From NCBI GenBank assembly GCA_035079385.1, contig JAVHKY010000013.1, positions 15,684,001 to 15,748,000 on the forward strand: a DNA stretch of 64,000 nucleotides, written 5' to 3'. Below the pieces are notes generated by a model. That model ran no database searches and was not told the origin of the DNA. It saw only the letters and a list, made by a program, of their open reading frames with translations. Shown here piece by piece: positions 1 through 12,321 of the stretch; positions within the stretch are counted from its first letter, which is position 1, and each line of letters begins with the position of its first letter. A program made the position numbers and the translations under genes. Source of the DNA: Aspidiotus rigidus (taxonomy: Eukaryota; Arthropoda; Insecta; Hemiptera; Diaspididae).

Positions 1-1074
1 GGTCTCATTGCTCTCTCCCACTGTAAACTGAAATGAGAGATCCCGCTAGGGAAGTCAACGTTTAAAATCCACGTAAGCTATTCCACAACTCGAAGGAGTT
101 CATTATTTTGATAGCCGGTGCGTATTTGCCAGTTTGTATAAATACAAATAGCAGTGGCGTTTAAAAACCCTTTCTTCGAGCAAATAACATATAAATCACA
201 ATCACGTATGTCCGGTGGCTTTGAAGAAACGATTCAAGGTAAACAACATATTATTTGTTCTTTCGAAAACTATGTCACACTTTTTATTTAATCAAATGAT
301 GAATACGACTTTTCGTACAAAAAAAGTATGAATTTTCGTTTGTAAGAAATATATTTGCATTGAAATAAATGGTAGAATTTCCATAGGGTTCGTAGTCTGT
401 AGAACGCAAAATTTTGAATCGTTGTTACGAGTTTTTTATACATTCTTATAAGTTTTCTTTTCCACGGAGGTATTGCAATAAAATCTCTTGCTAAATTTCC
501 AACTCTGCTTTTTACGAAAAAAAAAAAAAAAAAAAATTGATTGGGAAAAAGATCATATTAAGTAAGTGAAAATAATGGTTTCGGAGAACAGATATTTGGT
601 TTGGTTACTGATGGGTTCATTGATGCTATTGGGTGAAATTACCAAGTTTGTACCTACTAACGAAAATATAATTATTATCGTATTCTTTTCGCGAAAAATT
701 ATACTGATTTCTGTAATAATCATCGCCAAATTTAATACAAATACATAATTTCACTCCTGAGCTTAGGTTTATCATATACTTATTCATGCATCAGTAAGCT
801 GCTAATTAAGGCAGAGTTTATTTCGGAAAAAAAGTCATACATACGTAGACTAGATAAAAAAAAAAAAAAAAAGAATCTAGTTACAAATTATTATAATATT
901 TTGCTCCGATAACGTTAAAAGAGTGCATCTTTTCAAACTATTGACGCTAGCCGCGCAATAAATATCCCGAGGAGCGAGACGTGTGAGTTTTTTTTTTTTT
1001 TGTAACACAGTAACCAATGGTGGGCGCTAACATTATAACTGCTCAAACAATTTCTTTCAATTTTTTCTGGACCT
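1..1074. other. AT-rich non-coding stretch, nothing recognised
   Basis: I see no spliced or unspliced coding potential and no structured repeat here, only homopolymer A runs (about 519-537 and 858-872) and a T run near 990. A short motif around 386-410 recurs near 3700, suggesting old dispersed repeats. Confidence 0.5.
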
Positions 1075-1245
1075 AAGAATACTTCTACTGGATGTCGCTC
1101 AAAAAAAATAGAGTATAAAAATATTTTTGGACTTCGTATATTTTTTGAGTAATTGAAATTCTTAAACTAAGAATATTCTTCGTTGATATGTTACTCAAAA
1201 AACCAAACAAGCATGAAAATATTTTTGGGCTCAGAATACCTACCA
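1075..1245. repeat. Diverged copy of the foldback/satellite subrepeat
   Basis: This segment repeats the phrase 'atgaaaatatttttgg' followed by 'ctcagaatacc', plus 'aaaaaccaaacaagcatg'. The same pattern builds the tandem array at 57.6-58.4 kb (with 'aaaaaacaaccaagtatg'). It therefore looks like an isolated, decayed relative of that foldback element about 56 kb away. No coding meaning is seen. Confidence 0.5.
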
Positions 1246-2014
1246 AATCCAAAATCATTGTCATACTTAATTATATTTTTTAGCAATGTATCAACCACAA
1301 ATATGCCAAGTCCAGGAATTTCAACTAAAGTCTCAAAACTGTCACCCCATTACGTTATGCATGCCACCCCTGCTTCCGAGCCAAAATGGTTCTACGACCA
1401 GTAAAGATCACAAGTGTTGAACCTCGCGATAATAATTAAGGAGAAAAAATTTGAGCTTTCCTCGATTTTCGCTGTTCTTCCCTCTCTTGACCTAGAAATA
1501 TTCAGGGCTACGTCGGCACTCATAAATTTATCAATTTTTTAAATTCAGTAATCTGTTCTGTTCACAGGATACATGGTGCGTATAATAATAATGGTGGATT
1601 ACTTTTCAGACTACTGCCAGTAATTTAAATAGTAAAATATTTTTATACTTTGTATTATTATCATTAACGAGAGGATGTGTAATACCTACCTTCTTTTCTT
1701 TCAAGTTACGTGGAGCATCAATTAAGTTCAATTTCAAAAAAAAAACTGATTCGATAGTAGTGTCTTTAGTGGAGTCGTCTATACCAGCTGGGGTTTGTCG
1801 TCACGTGTACAGATAAAGTTGGTTTGATAATGGTGGATCTTTCCTAATCACCAGTTTGGGGAGTTTGAGAATTTTTCCTCTATTAGTCTTTAAATGAGAT
1901 AGTACCTCATTCAACTCCAAATTCGTTGTATTTTTCATTTGAGACGCTGTTTCCTGTTGGGTGTATGGAATTGCCGTCCACCGTCCGTTTGAAATTTGTC
2001 CCTCTTTTTTTTTG
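1246..2014. other. Non-coding stretch, nothing recognised
   Basis: No exon-like coding segment or strong repeat structure was found. The sequence is AT-rich with short homopolymers. Confidence 0.4.
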
Positions 2015-2270
2015 AACAGGGAACCTGTTTTATGGGACGGAACTTCGGAGAAAAATGACAGGCACTGTCGGCTTAGCGATGGACGGCAAGACGTGGGACT
2101 TATGATAGAAGAGGGACTTGAAAAAATTTCTACTTTCTAGCCATATATTATAAGAGAGGAACTTGAAAAATTTCTACCTTCGAGCTATATATGATAGGAG
2201 GGGGACTTGAAAAAATTTCTATTTAGAAAAATTATAAACAAAGGAACCCCCATAAAATAGGTTCCCTGTT
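2015..2270. repeat. Inverted-repeat element with internal minisatellite
   Basis: The ends are 22-nt inverted arms: 2015-2036 contains 'agggaacctgttttatggg' and 2249-2270 contains its reverse complement with one mismatch. Between them a roughly 50-nt unit ending 'agggacttgaaaaaatttct' is repeated about three times (2095-2225). The same arms and unit recur at 8916-9425, and the unit recurs near 63.9 kb, so this is a dispersed family, probably a non-autonomous (MITE-like or foldback) element. No transposase is visible and no target duplication was identified. Confidence 0.55.
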
Positions 2271-3736
2271 TGCCTCGATTAACACAGTTAATTAAGACAA
2301 TTCCGTAAAGCTAACGAAGCAGGCTGCAAGTTTTTTACTATAGAATTTATACGAGTGAATTATTCGACCTCCGAGCTCTTAATTTTGGCCATCGAGTGTT
2401 TATATCGAGAGGGGAAATTGGGCGTGTGTTTATAAAAGTAAGGAATACAAAAATGTCGACCATCAAACCATGTATTCCAGCGACCATTGAGCTACATGAT
2501 ATGAGGACCTCTCGAAAAATTGCGACATCCAACTTTTAATTCGATACTCAATATCCATTCGACCGCTAGGTTCTTGGAGTTCCTTTTCTTTCTAAGTCAA
2601 CCGCTATACAGCTCAAAAGTGCGAGGAGAATCGCACAAAACGTCAGCTTTATTTCTAAAATCAGAAATATTCGGAAATGCCATCAACGTCTTTCTGTCTT
2701 TTTCTTCCAGCCTGTGCCATCCAGTACCAGTCTACAAACATTGAGTCATTAAAATAATTTCAAAAATATCATGATATTTTTTGTAGGAGGATGGCCGCCT
2801 TATACACCACCAGCATCACCAACACGAGTAGGAAGAGATCACGTAATTGAGGCAAAGGAAGATAATTCTGTATGTATTTAAGGGTGAAACTTTGATACGA
2901 ATAATTCATGTCATGGCTCTTATCGCTTTGATCGCAAATAATATTCACGTCTATAGGTTAGGACCACTGATCACGATAAACTTTCGAACGAAGGAAATGA
3001 TCGTAACTCCCAAAGGGGTGATAAAGGAAAATCAGTTGAATATGAAAATACCCCCGACAAAGTTAAGGGTAAAGGATGTTGCTGGTAAGTCTGGTGGTGC
3101 GAATTTCCCGTAGTCAAAACTTTCTTACCAACCGGATTGTCGTAAGAACTTTATTCACGAAAAAGAATGTACCTGGTGTACGAGTATTTGAATTTCGTTG
3201 GCTAGCTCATCCAAACATTCTTTTAACGAGAACTCGAAGCCTCTATCCTTGATATTCCTTTCTTTCTTAGAGTTCGGTCTAAACTAAATCAGTTGGACTT
3301 CATGAGTTCACTAGATTATAGATTAATCCTCACTTACTATCGACAGATATAAAATTACATGCCGCAAATTTTAGTGATCTTTTCTGTCGTCAGGTTTTGA
3401 TAAGAAGATGGTCCGAAAATAAATGTCTTTTGGTATCACTTCTGTCGATGAGTCAAATCTCTTACAGTTAGTTCTGAAAATTAATGTTATAATTAATATC
3501 TAAGCACACTATAGGCATCTATTCCCTTATTTTATTGGTTAAATTGTGTAATAATTTTCAAAAAATGGTACATAATGTAATACAGATTATTGTTGAAATT
3601 TAAATTGTTATACTTCATTCTTTTTTTACGAATTATTCAACGACGAGACTTCAATTGTAAGAAAAACACATGATAAAACAAATAAAAGAATTTCCGCAAG
3701 TTTGTAGTCTGTAGAACATTAGAAATGTTAGAAGAG
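2271..3736. other. Non-coding stretch, nothing recognised
   Basis: Several open frames of 60-90 codons exist, for instance 2847-3113 on the plus strand, but none resembles a known domain and none shows convincing splice context. I treat the stretch as intergenic. Confidence 0.4.
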
Positions 3737-3959
3737 AAGAAGTAATCCTTACTCGACTACAAATCGGTCACACAAAAACCACTCACTCCTACCTCATCAA
3801 TCCTGAACTCCTGGCTCCTCCATCTTGTTCTTACTGTCAGAAAGAAACTCTAACAGTTGAACACGTCTTTTCCTGTCCTATGCTCGCTCCTCTCCGCTCT
3901 ACCTTTAATATCCCGTCCACCCTCGCGCAAGCTCTGGCAAACAACTCAAAGACAATATC
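3737..3959 (+). pseudogene. 3' remnant of a non-LTR retrotransposon ORF2
   Basis: The plus-strand frame from 'agaagagaagaagtaatcc' encodes R-R-E-E-V-I-L-T-R-L-Q-I-G-H-T, followed by a Cys-His cluster C-x2-C ... H-x4-C (CSYC ... EHVFSC). This is the typical end of insect R1/I/Jockey-like ORF2 proteins that carry an RNase H or terminal zinc-knuckle region. Endonuclease and reverse transcriptase upstream are missing, so it is a 5'-truncated relic. It runs directly into a CT/GTCT microsatellite, as is common at the 3' ends of such elements. Confidence 0.7.
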
Positions 3960-4038
3960 TCTTTCTTTCTCTCTCTCTGTCTCTCTCTCTGTGTCTCTCT
4001 CTCTGTCTGTCTGTCTGTGTCTCTCTGTCTGTCTGTCA
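3960..4038. repeat. CT/GTCT microsatellite
   Basis: Low-complexity pyrimidine tract of CTCT and GTCT units, directly after the retrotransposon remnant. It opens spurious serine/leucine-rich reading frames. Confidence 0.9.
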
Positions 4039-4139
4039 AGCTTACGATTTTTCTTACCTTTTAATTTCTGCTCAAATTTGCGACACTTATTATTAACAGA
4101 CTGAATAAATGGATCGAACTCAGCAGGAATAAGTAAACC

Positions 4140-5701
4140 AGAAAGCCGAGAATCAAAGTCTAAAGTCAGTGAAATAGATCGTGTTGATGAAGCTATTATC
4201 CATCAGTTCCAGCCACGCATCATAAATCATAGCAAAACTGAGTTCAATCGTGATGAGGTAACCCTCTTGGAAAAGAGACTGAAATTTGGGCTACCCCCTC
4301 TTAAAAATCAGGAGACATTGGCCAATGTTGCGTGGCCGACTTAACAGTAAAAATCGGCCCTGGAGTTGATATCCAGAAAAAATGTGCTGAAATGGTCCGT
4401 AGCAGTCCCCTCCCCAGTATAAGTAATGCGAGGAGTGATCTGATAAAAAATTTGAGGAGGAAGATCAAGGAGGAGAGTTTAATTATTACTAAGGCTGGAG
4501 AAATCCTGTTATATCTCCGAGGTTTATGACGTGCTTGCTCAATGTGGTGCTCATGAGAATGCCCTATTTAGCTTTCCCAAGTTTGTAAAAGAAGTCAGTA
4601 GTCTCATTAATGATAGTCAAGTCGTCATTAAGAGCCCTCTAACAAAGAATAACCCGGTTCCTCCCCTCTTTTATGCGTTGCCCAAAGTGCATACAGAAAA
4701 TATCCTAATGAGCCCGGTCGTCTCGTTCGTTTCCTCCCCGACCTACTCTCTCGCTAAATTCTTAGACCGGTGGTTTAAATCTCGAGTGGAGTTGGAGTCT
4801 CCCTAATCAGTTTTGAACTCGGGCATCCTACGCGGACAAATTGAAGGATATATGTCCCCCTTTGGGTTAGATTTTATGCTCCTTCGATATTGTTGAGCTT
4901 TTTCCCAACATCCCTAACCCTATTATTTTACAACGGATAGGAGACTTGCTTGTAAAACCCGGTGCCTCCCATGAGGAAATAAGTGAATTTTTTGATCTAT
5001 TGAAAATCTGTTGGTCCCCTAAATTTGCAAATTCGATGGGAAGTTTTTTGAGTTTCCTGAAGAGGCAGGGATCCCTATTGGATCCCCTTTGGGTTCTCTC
5101 ATATTAGAGGTTTCATGTCCAAATTTGAGCTTGACTTATTCTCTTCGGGCCAGGTTGGCACAGGTACGTTGACGACATCTTGTGTGTGTGGACTGGTCCA
5201 GCAGAACTCCTTACCGAATTTCTTGCTTATTTAAATAGCTTATACTCTTCCATCAATTTTACACTGGAAATTGGTGGCTCTCCTATTAATTTTTTGGACT
5301 TAACTATTTCCGTCATTGACGGTGTCCATGAATTCGGGATTTACCGAAAAGGTACATCGACCGGTATCACTATCCATGGGTCGTCTTTCGTGCCTGTTAC
5401 CCACAAAATGGCTACATTTAAAAGCCTAATATATCGCTTGACTCACCTCCCCTTAAGTAAGGTCTCGTTCTACAAGGAATTCGCGACTATAAAGCACCTT
5501 GCCCGTATGAATCAAGTCAAGCTGAACGTTGATCTTATGGTTCGTAGGAAACTTACAAGAAAAAGTGTTGACTCTACGACCACCTTCTCCTGGGATTTGC
5601 ACCTTGACAGTAGGAAACAGTGGATGAGGCTACCGTTCCTGGGTAAGTTTTCTCCAGAGTTGAGCCGTGTCCTCCGTCCCTTTGGCTTTAGACCGGCCTG
5701 A
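4140..5701 (+). pseudogene. Degenerate Penelope-like element (RT part)
   Basis: Segments in shifting plus frames match, in order, the PLE proteins at 49.5-54 kb: an N-terminal stretch (about 4230-4330, then 4332-4529), the 'ALPKVH ... SPVVSFVSSPTYSLAKFLDRWFKSRVE' RT region (about 4670-4800), the RT catalytic box W-H-R-Y-V-D-D (about 5158-5185), and the post-RT 'INFLDLTIS ... HKMATFKSLIYRLTHLPLS' and 'RLPFLGKFS' blocks (5250-5701). Several frameshifts and stops separate them, notably across 4807-5180. The GIY-YIG endonuclease that should follow is absent; the match stops near 5701. It is an inactive relic. Confidence 0.85.
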
Positions 5702-7899
5702 GGACGATTCGGAAAAGTTCAGGTGGAGTCCCTCTCCTGATTTAGGTGGTTTGAAGATCAGTAGGTCAAAGTCTTCGTCCCCTTCGCATACGAGGACATT
5801 ATCCTCGATCATAACCATTTTGTAACAGTTTCCCTGTTAAAAATTCGTGGGCATTTTTCAAGAATAAGAGAGCTTCCAGTTCTCTTTCAAGATTTCTGTC
5901 ATGCCCTTAACAAATTTGCGTATTAGGAGATGAAACTTGGGATGATGAAGTAAATGAGACGGAGGCTTGAAGAAAGTCGGTTACGGGCCAAAACTGAATA
6001 GTCATGAAATTCAGTGTTATTGCCCGTGAATGACTCCGACCTTGGTCGACGATTCACCCTCAATTTAAGATTTTGGTCGTAAAATTATTGAGTTCAAGCT
6101 TGAACAAGGTATTTTTTTCTCGAAGCAGAGCAATGTCGCTCTCGAAAAAAGGCTCAAAAAATATGTAGATTCTATCATCTTCGACCAATTACTTTTCACA
6201 CTTAACTTGCTTATCTCCCATCTTGCCACATTACAAGTTTACGTAATCTTCGAACTGTAATAATATCAATCACGAGCGTACAAATGAATCGTTATTCAAA
6301 ATATGCTCTCATTTTACCGAAGTATAGCGCGTGGTAATTACGCGTTCCGATTATCAGACCACCATCGAAGAGTCGTATCGATTATAACCTTTAATCTTCA
6401 TCAGATTAAGTCAATACTTGTGTACGTGTTCCATACAATTCCGCAAGACCCCCCATAGATGATGTACAATTTCTTGGAACGAGATAGTTTAAGCAATGTT
6501 GCGTGAAGAATTCGTCTGAGTGCAAAAGTTTTCGGTTTGTAACGACGACGAGAGGACGTGCCGTGTAATCGTTCAGAATTTGGAATCGAAAAAGTGCTTC
6601 AGCAATATTGGTACGTAACTTTATACTCTAAATATATTATTTATGATTTCCAACGAAATTTGTCAATCGAAAAAAAGTTCGGTAATTAAGGCATCGCATT
6701 GAAAGACAATCTAGACTCGCGAGCTATTTATAAAATCTATCATGTAAAAATTTATTCGGTCTCTAATGGCCGTTAAATGTTTTTGAGAGAGATCAATTTA
6801 CCGAAATATTTTTCGTAAACGGCTCGCGAGGCAAGAATATTTTTCTCGAAACGTCGAACTTCTTTTGTCTCCTTCGTGAATAACCTTGAAAATACGAATG
6901 TAAAAATTGACCTTTTTTTCTTCTCCACCGCGCCTCTTTTTTTTTTTTAACTTTTCGTCTTAAATTACTCATTTTCTTCGATAGTTTATTGGTATCATTT
7001 TTAAAATTTTTACTGTCGTCTTCGAACTTCGACAGTTGGGTTACTTCCAAGCCGCATTGGTGCCGCTAAAACGATGTAGAACATCATCGACTTTTTTCTT
7101 TACACTACGTTTTTTAAAATAGCATTTCGACGGCATTTGGTCTGTTCTTTTAAAAACTTTTTTTAAAATTCAATAATACTGTCTTCGGTCAACGACAGTC
7201 GTTTGTCACTCTTTAAGTTTTAATCAAAGAATGAAGTCTTCATTTTATTAGAATATGTACCAAGGATCATACAGAAGCTGTGTTTTGAAAATTTCTTTGT
7301 AGGCCATTGGAATTTGGAAAATTTAATTTCTCTTCAAATTTGCTCGTTGAATAGAAATGAAGTTGAATTGAAAAATATTAAATTTTTTTTACATCTAATG
7401 AGCACATAATGAAACAAACTCGAAAACTTTCTCCGAAAAATTTGAAGAGGAAAAAAAAAAATGAAAACCTTTCCTAAATTTTCTTGAGATTTTTGGAATG
7501 GTTGAAATTAATCTGCGACTGCGAACATAACGTAAAAATTTATTATTTTCTTAAAAGAATCCAGTAGAATGAAGGCTAGAATGGCTGAAAAGATTTAATT
7601 GATCGGAAAATTGACCCAACCTAGAATCAATTATCGATAAGTTAGGAACACGATAACGTTTTCGATTCTTATTTTATTATGAGGCTCAGTTTTCGAGATT
7701 ATTCAACCGAGTTCTTTTCGCTGGAAACGTTCCGGTCTTTTTACCCACAGTTATATAAATTGGGACTTCTGCATTTTTTCAAAATTCAACGTTACAACAT
7801 GCTTTTTTCATCGAGTCCAGCAGGAAAGTTGTGGACACGCGGAAAGTGACGTCATCTAGAAGACCTGGAAAAATTTCTTATTTAAATTCCTGCGAAAGA
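5702..7899. other. Non-coding stretch, nothing firm
   Basis: No domain is recognisable. A segment around 6500-6610 ends in a donor-like 'aatattggtacgta' and could be an untranslated 5' exon of a downstream gene, but nothing in the sequence proves it. The remainder is AT-rich with many A/T runs. Confidence 0.35.
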
Positions 7900-8915
7900 G
7901 AATTTCGAAAAACCGCAACTTCCTTGATGAAGTTCACCGTAGAACGCAGGGAACCTCTTCTATGGGTCGAATTGGTTCATACTGAGAACTGTATTCAAAA
8001 TTGGAGTCTCAAATATTGTTAATTTGTCTGAGTCCTCTCCTTTTGTAGCTTGTATAGGTCGAGATTTTTCCGAGTCCAACTTCTTCATCAGGTTAGGTCA
8101 ATTTTTGTCGGAAGGGGTGACGCCAGAATTTTCAAAAAGATACCCATAGGACAGGTTGCCGGTTGAAATTTGAAGCTTTGTCTCTCGAGGAAAGAGGACT
8201 TACTCATAGCTTCGAGCTTTGCAGGTGTGGCTCACTCCACTCTTTTTCATTGACGACGTTAATGGAGGCTGACTACGAACTTGTTTCGTGGAGAAATTTT
8301 CTACTTTCGATAAGTTCCCTCCCCCTCATAGCTATACAGTTGAACTGTCGAATAGTTTCCAAATTTCCGCCATTGTGTAGCTCGAAGATTCAAATTTTTG
8401 GAATTATTTCAACAACCCTTCTTCTTCCGTACTTGATACTCATAAAAAATTTTTCAACGCCTCCCTTCCTCCTTCGTCGTATATATTTGTACCCTCTAAT
8501 AGGGAAACCTGCTTCATCGGTATTTTTTGAGGATTTTAGCCATTCACGGGCTGTGCAGGGCTTCTCTCTTTTTTCATATTTCCTTTTTTACTGTTCGTTT
8601 GGCCTTGAAACTTTGAGCCATTTACATCCAGAGGAGAACTTGGAAGAATTCCGATTGTCAAGTTAGGAAGAGGTAAGACAGAATCCCGATCATCTAGCTA
8701 TATAAATTGGGAGGAGAGTCCATAGAAAATATTCGACTTCTAGATATATTTGATGATGAAGGGGATATAGCTCGATTTTTTAAATTTTTTCAAGCACCCC
8801 CCCCCCCCCCTCCTTTCCGAGTATTATAGCTCGACGGTCGAAACTTTTTTCAAGTACCATCCTCAGCTCAATTGTAAGACTTACGGGTTCTTTAATGGTA
8901 TTAAACGAGGGGTGG
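7900..8915. repeat. Decayed members of the 'agggaacct' repeat family
   Basis: 7936-7990 holds 'cgcagggaacctcttctatgggtcgaattgg', which is close to 63800-63840 and to the arm of the 2015-2270 element. Fragments of the internal unit ('gctatataaattgggagg') follow near 8696. An open frame at 8163-8666 lies within this material, starts at TTG rather than ATG, and matches nothing I know. I read the interval as overlapping old repeat copies. Confidence 0.4.
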
Positions 8916-9425
8916 CAGGGAACCTGTTTTATGGGGCAAGTGGGATCTGAGAAATATTGACGTACCAGATCTATGACGTCATAGGCCCGGACTTCGGAGC
9001 TATATATAATAGGAGAGGGACTTGAAAAAATTCCGACCTCCAAGCTATATTTGATTCGAATACCTTAGATGTACGTTCTGAGTCTTATGGTGTTCGAAGC
9101 GTTGCATATCTGGCTCATTGAGGGGCTGGGTCAATTGGTGTGTGAAGCATTGCCTGTCTAGTAACTCGAAGGGGACGTCTTTCAGGCTATATCGTGTGGA
9201 CCAGAAAGATGTTACCAGTTAAATGGGAGTTTGCCTTAAATCTGTTCCAGCGTGAAAACGTGGCGCGTTGGATGTATACTTTTCTACAAAATTTGTATCT
9301 CAATTTTATCTTCCATTTGCGCCCCCACTCAATTGTCTACGACTTTTTTGAGCCGAGGTATGGACCAAAATGTGCCACACAGCGATTTTCTCAAATCCCC
9401 CCCCCCCAATAAAACAGGTTCATTG
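8916..9425. repeat. Second copy of the inverted-repeat element
   Basis: Inverted arms 8916-8936 ('agggaacctgttttatgggg') and about 9404-9425 ('aataaaacaggttcattg') flank one copy of the internal unit 'gagctatatataataggag' at about 8996. The layout is the same as at 2015-2270 but longer. Two poly-C tracts are nearby (8798-8810 and 9396-9407). Confidence 0.45.
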
Positions 9426-10198
9426 TTAAAAAGTTCAGGAACTGAAATACCGAGTCATTCTCCTCCACAATGTGCCTCAAGGACCTTCCCAACCCTTCTC
9501 GATGACGTTATCAGCTGCTGGACCACTTTCAACCCAAGTACACGTTTTCGTCCTCGGACTGCTGGCTCGTCTTACTCCTCCGTGAAACTTTTCAGAAGTC
9601 CTACTTCAAGCCTATCAATTGGCCTTAGTTGTGATCAGCAGATGCTCACAAAATTCGAGATCCCTTTCGTCCCCTAAAATACCAATTTAAAAAAATTCAG
9701 ATTATGGTTATGTAAACATTATTCAACTTCTAGAGATTTGTAAACCTAATCTTTTTTCTCTTCCTGGTCAGTGACATAATATCACTATATGACCCCCCCC
9801 CCCCTTATGTAGGAATTTTATCGACAGGCAAAGGTCGGTTCGAATTTCTAGACTTCAAGTTATCCTCCCGCCCTTTCATGAATCTTCATTACAGTACTGT
9901 CAGTCAATTTTATTAACAGCGACCACCTCATTTCACAATTTACCTAAGAATCTCAACCGCACCGTTTTCAAGTGACTATTTCTTACCTACTATTGGATTT
10001 AGGTTTTTTTTTCAAAACGAATATCAGTTTTGCAGGAAACTTTGATGTATCGACGCCCGATGACGCTTCAACTCGATTTTTAAGCGTTTAAGCGCAATTT
10101 GACGCTTATTAAGGCACATTACATTAGAGGTTACGTCAAAGGTCTTTTTCGACGTGTCAAATGTATCATTCATAATATTTATCTACTCTTTGTTTCAG
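9426..10198. other. Intergenic region upstream of AMT
   Basis: No gene is seen. It ends in a good splice acceptor ('tttgtttcag' just before 10199), which implies that the AMT start codon lies in the second or a later exon and that an untranslated first exon and the promoter lie somewhere in this stretch or further upstream. The exact promoter could not be located. Confidence 0.45.
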
Positions 10199-10202
10199 GA
10201 AA

Positions 10203-12321
10203 ATGAAACCACAACGCCTTATCAAAGCGACACGCAGTTCTTTCACCCATTGTAAACGGTTGGCGAGCTCATCTGTCCCGAAAAATGACTCGAGTGAGTA
10301 TACGATAGGTACCTTTTTTCCACCATCCAGTCTTCTTAAATATCGTCTAATTAAACTTCATTCTCAGGCCGATCACTGTCTACGGTTGCCCAAGTGAAAC
10401 CCAAAAGACAAGATGATGAACCGCAAAAAACCGCCTTACACGATCTGCATTTGAAATACGGCGGAAAAATGGTAAATTTCGCGGGTTATAAATTGCCCAC
10501 ACACTACGAAGACACGAGCATCACCCTGTCCCATCAGCACACCAGATTCAGTTGTAGCGTATTCGATGTGTCACACATGCTACAGACGATGATTTATGGA
10601 AAAGACGCTGTCGAATTGCTCGAGTCGATATGCGTCACCGATATTGCCTGTAAGTAGAGACGAGAGCCTTTCCAACACTAATCTGACTTCATTGAATACG
10701 AGGGTTTGTTGTAAACAAGATACCCTATACGTCATATTGTGCACTATACGTAATACTCTATTTTTCTTCATTCATAGCGATGAAAAACAATCAAAGTGCT
10801 TTGAGCTTGTTTATCCTCGATTCTACTGGGGGCATAATCGACGATTTCATAGTAACGAAAATTTCCGAAAACATTCTCTACTTAGTATCGAACGCCTCTC
10901 GCCGACACGCTGATAAGGAACTATTGTTAAATAAGTTGGTAAGTTACGTAACTCACATTGTTATAAAAGTTTACGTCAGCCTTCAGCATCATAGGCTCGT
11001 CACTAACCTATCAAGATCAACAAGGTCGCATCAATTTAGCGCTTGAACTTGAAAACATGATACGGCAAAGACCTGGTGAGGTTATTTCAATTGTTGAATC
11101 CGAGTTGAAGGTTTTTGAGGTGAGGGACGCTTCAACCTGTGGGAGGAGGACTTCTTCCACGACTTATATAGACGCGGAGGAGGCTCCAATTCAGTGGTAC
11201 TCTCAAAAATATCCGCAATCATATTCAAGAGCTAGGTATTCATGTTGTCAAAACCGTATCTGAATGCTCATTACAAAATCTAAACAAATGTTTTCATCCC
11301 CCCTTCTCCGAGAAAATACTAATAGTTGTCAAAATTGTGCTTTGTCCTTCAAGAATGCTTTCCGAGCAGCCAAAAAAGACGTGAAGATCGAATTTATGGA
11401 TATCCGCGACCAATCTTTGATCGCTGTTCAAGGACCAAAAAGCGCTCAAATTTTGCAACCCTTTGTCGACGTTAATTTAGAAAACCTGTACTTTATGAAC
11501 AGCGCGCAAAGTAGTATTTGCGGATTAGATGACTGCAGAGTGACCAGGTGTGGTTATACCGGAGAAGATGGATTCGAAATATCAATTCCCTCGGAACACG
11601 TGACTGAAATAACCGAAACTTTGTTGAATAACGAATTTGTCAAGTTGGCTGGATTGGGAGCGAGAGACACCCTAAGGTAAATTTGATCATTAACTCGTTC
11701 ACTTTTTTAATGCCTATTTCCTGGTTCGGAAAGTTAGAGTCGATAATATTGCAGTGCATTAATACGAAATTAAACGACTGAAATAAATCCCTAAATATTT
11801 TATCTAATTTCTAGATTAGAATCGGGTCTTTGTTTGTATGGAAACGACATCGATGAAACGACCACCCCTGTAGAAGCAGCGCTTATGTGGACCATAGGTA
11901 AACTCAATAGGACTGAAATTCCCTGTGCAAATTGTAGCGGTTTTCTAACGACTGAAATTTGTTTTTAGGTAAAAGAAGAAAGCAAGAAAAAAATTTTCCC
12001 GGAGCAAGAATCATCATGAGACAATTGCAAGAAGGAGTGAACAAAAAACGTATCGGTTTGGTAAAAACGAACGGACCGCCAGCTCGTAATGGAGCTCTCA
12101 TAGTCAACTCGGACGACGAAATTGTGGGACGTGTGACCAGTGGTTGTCCAGCTCCCTCTTTGGGCACCAGTATTGCAATGGGTTATGTAAATGCTGATTA
12201 CACCAAACCTGGAACCGATGTTTATTTGAAAATCCGCGAAAAATTGTACCAAGCTGCTGTCACAAAAATGCCATTTGGCCCCGTTCATTATTATGTAAAG
12301 CCCACGAAAAAATCTTTGTAA
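10203..12321 (+). CDS. AMT: Aminomethyltransferase, mitochondrial (glycine cleavage T-protein)
   Basis: The T-protein of the mitochondrial glycine cleavage system transfers the aminomethyl carbon from lipoylated H-protein to tetrahydrofolate, releasing ammonia. Six coding exons join in phase: 10203-10293, 10368-10649, 10778-10938, 11354-11676, 11815-11897 and 11969-12321, giving 430 residues, slightly longer than the human protein (about 400). The basic, Ser/Thr-rich first 40 residues look like a mitochondrial presequence. Conserved blocks are '[11 protein letters not shown]', FDVSHM with the family's catalytic Asp near residue 97, GYTGEDG (about 245-251), '[13 protein letters not shown]' and the C-terminal 'SGCPAPSL ... 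IAMGYV'. The ATG sits just after a splice acceptor, so a 5'-UTR exon is expected. All introns are GT-AG; intron 3 (415 nt) is the longest. Confidence 0.96.

Noticed and set aside
3857..4104. Overlapping serine/leucine-rich frames
   Set aside because: They are translations of the CT/GTCT microsatellite and the end of the retrotransposon relic.
8163..8666. 167-codon open frame
   Set aside because: It starts at TTG, lies in dispersed repeats, matches no family and shows no splice context.
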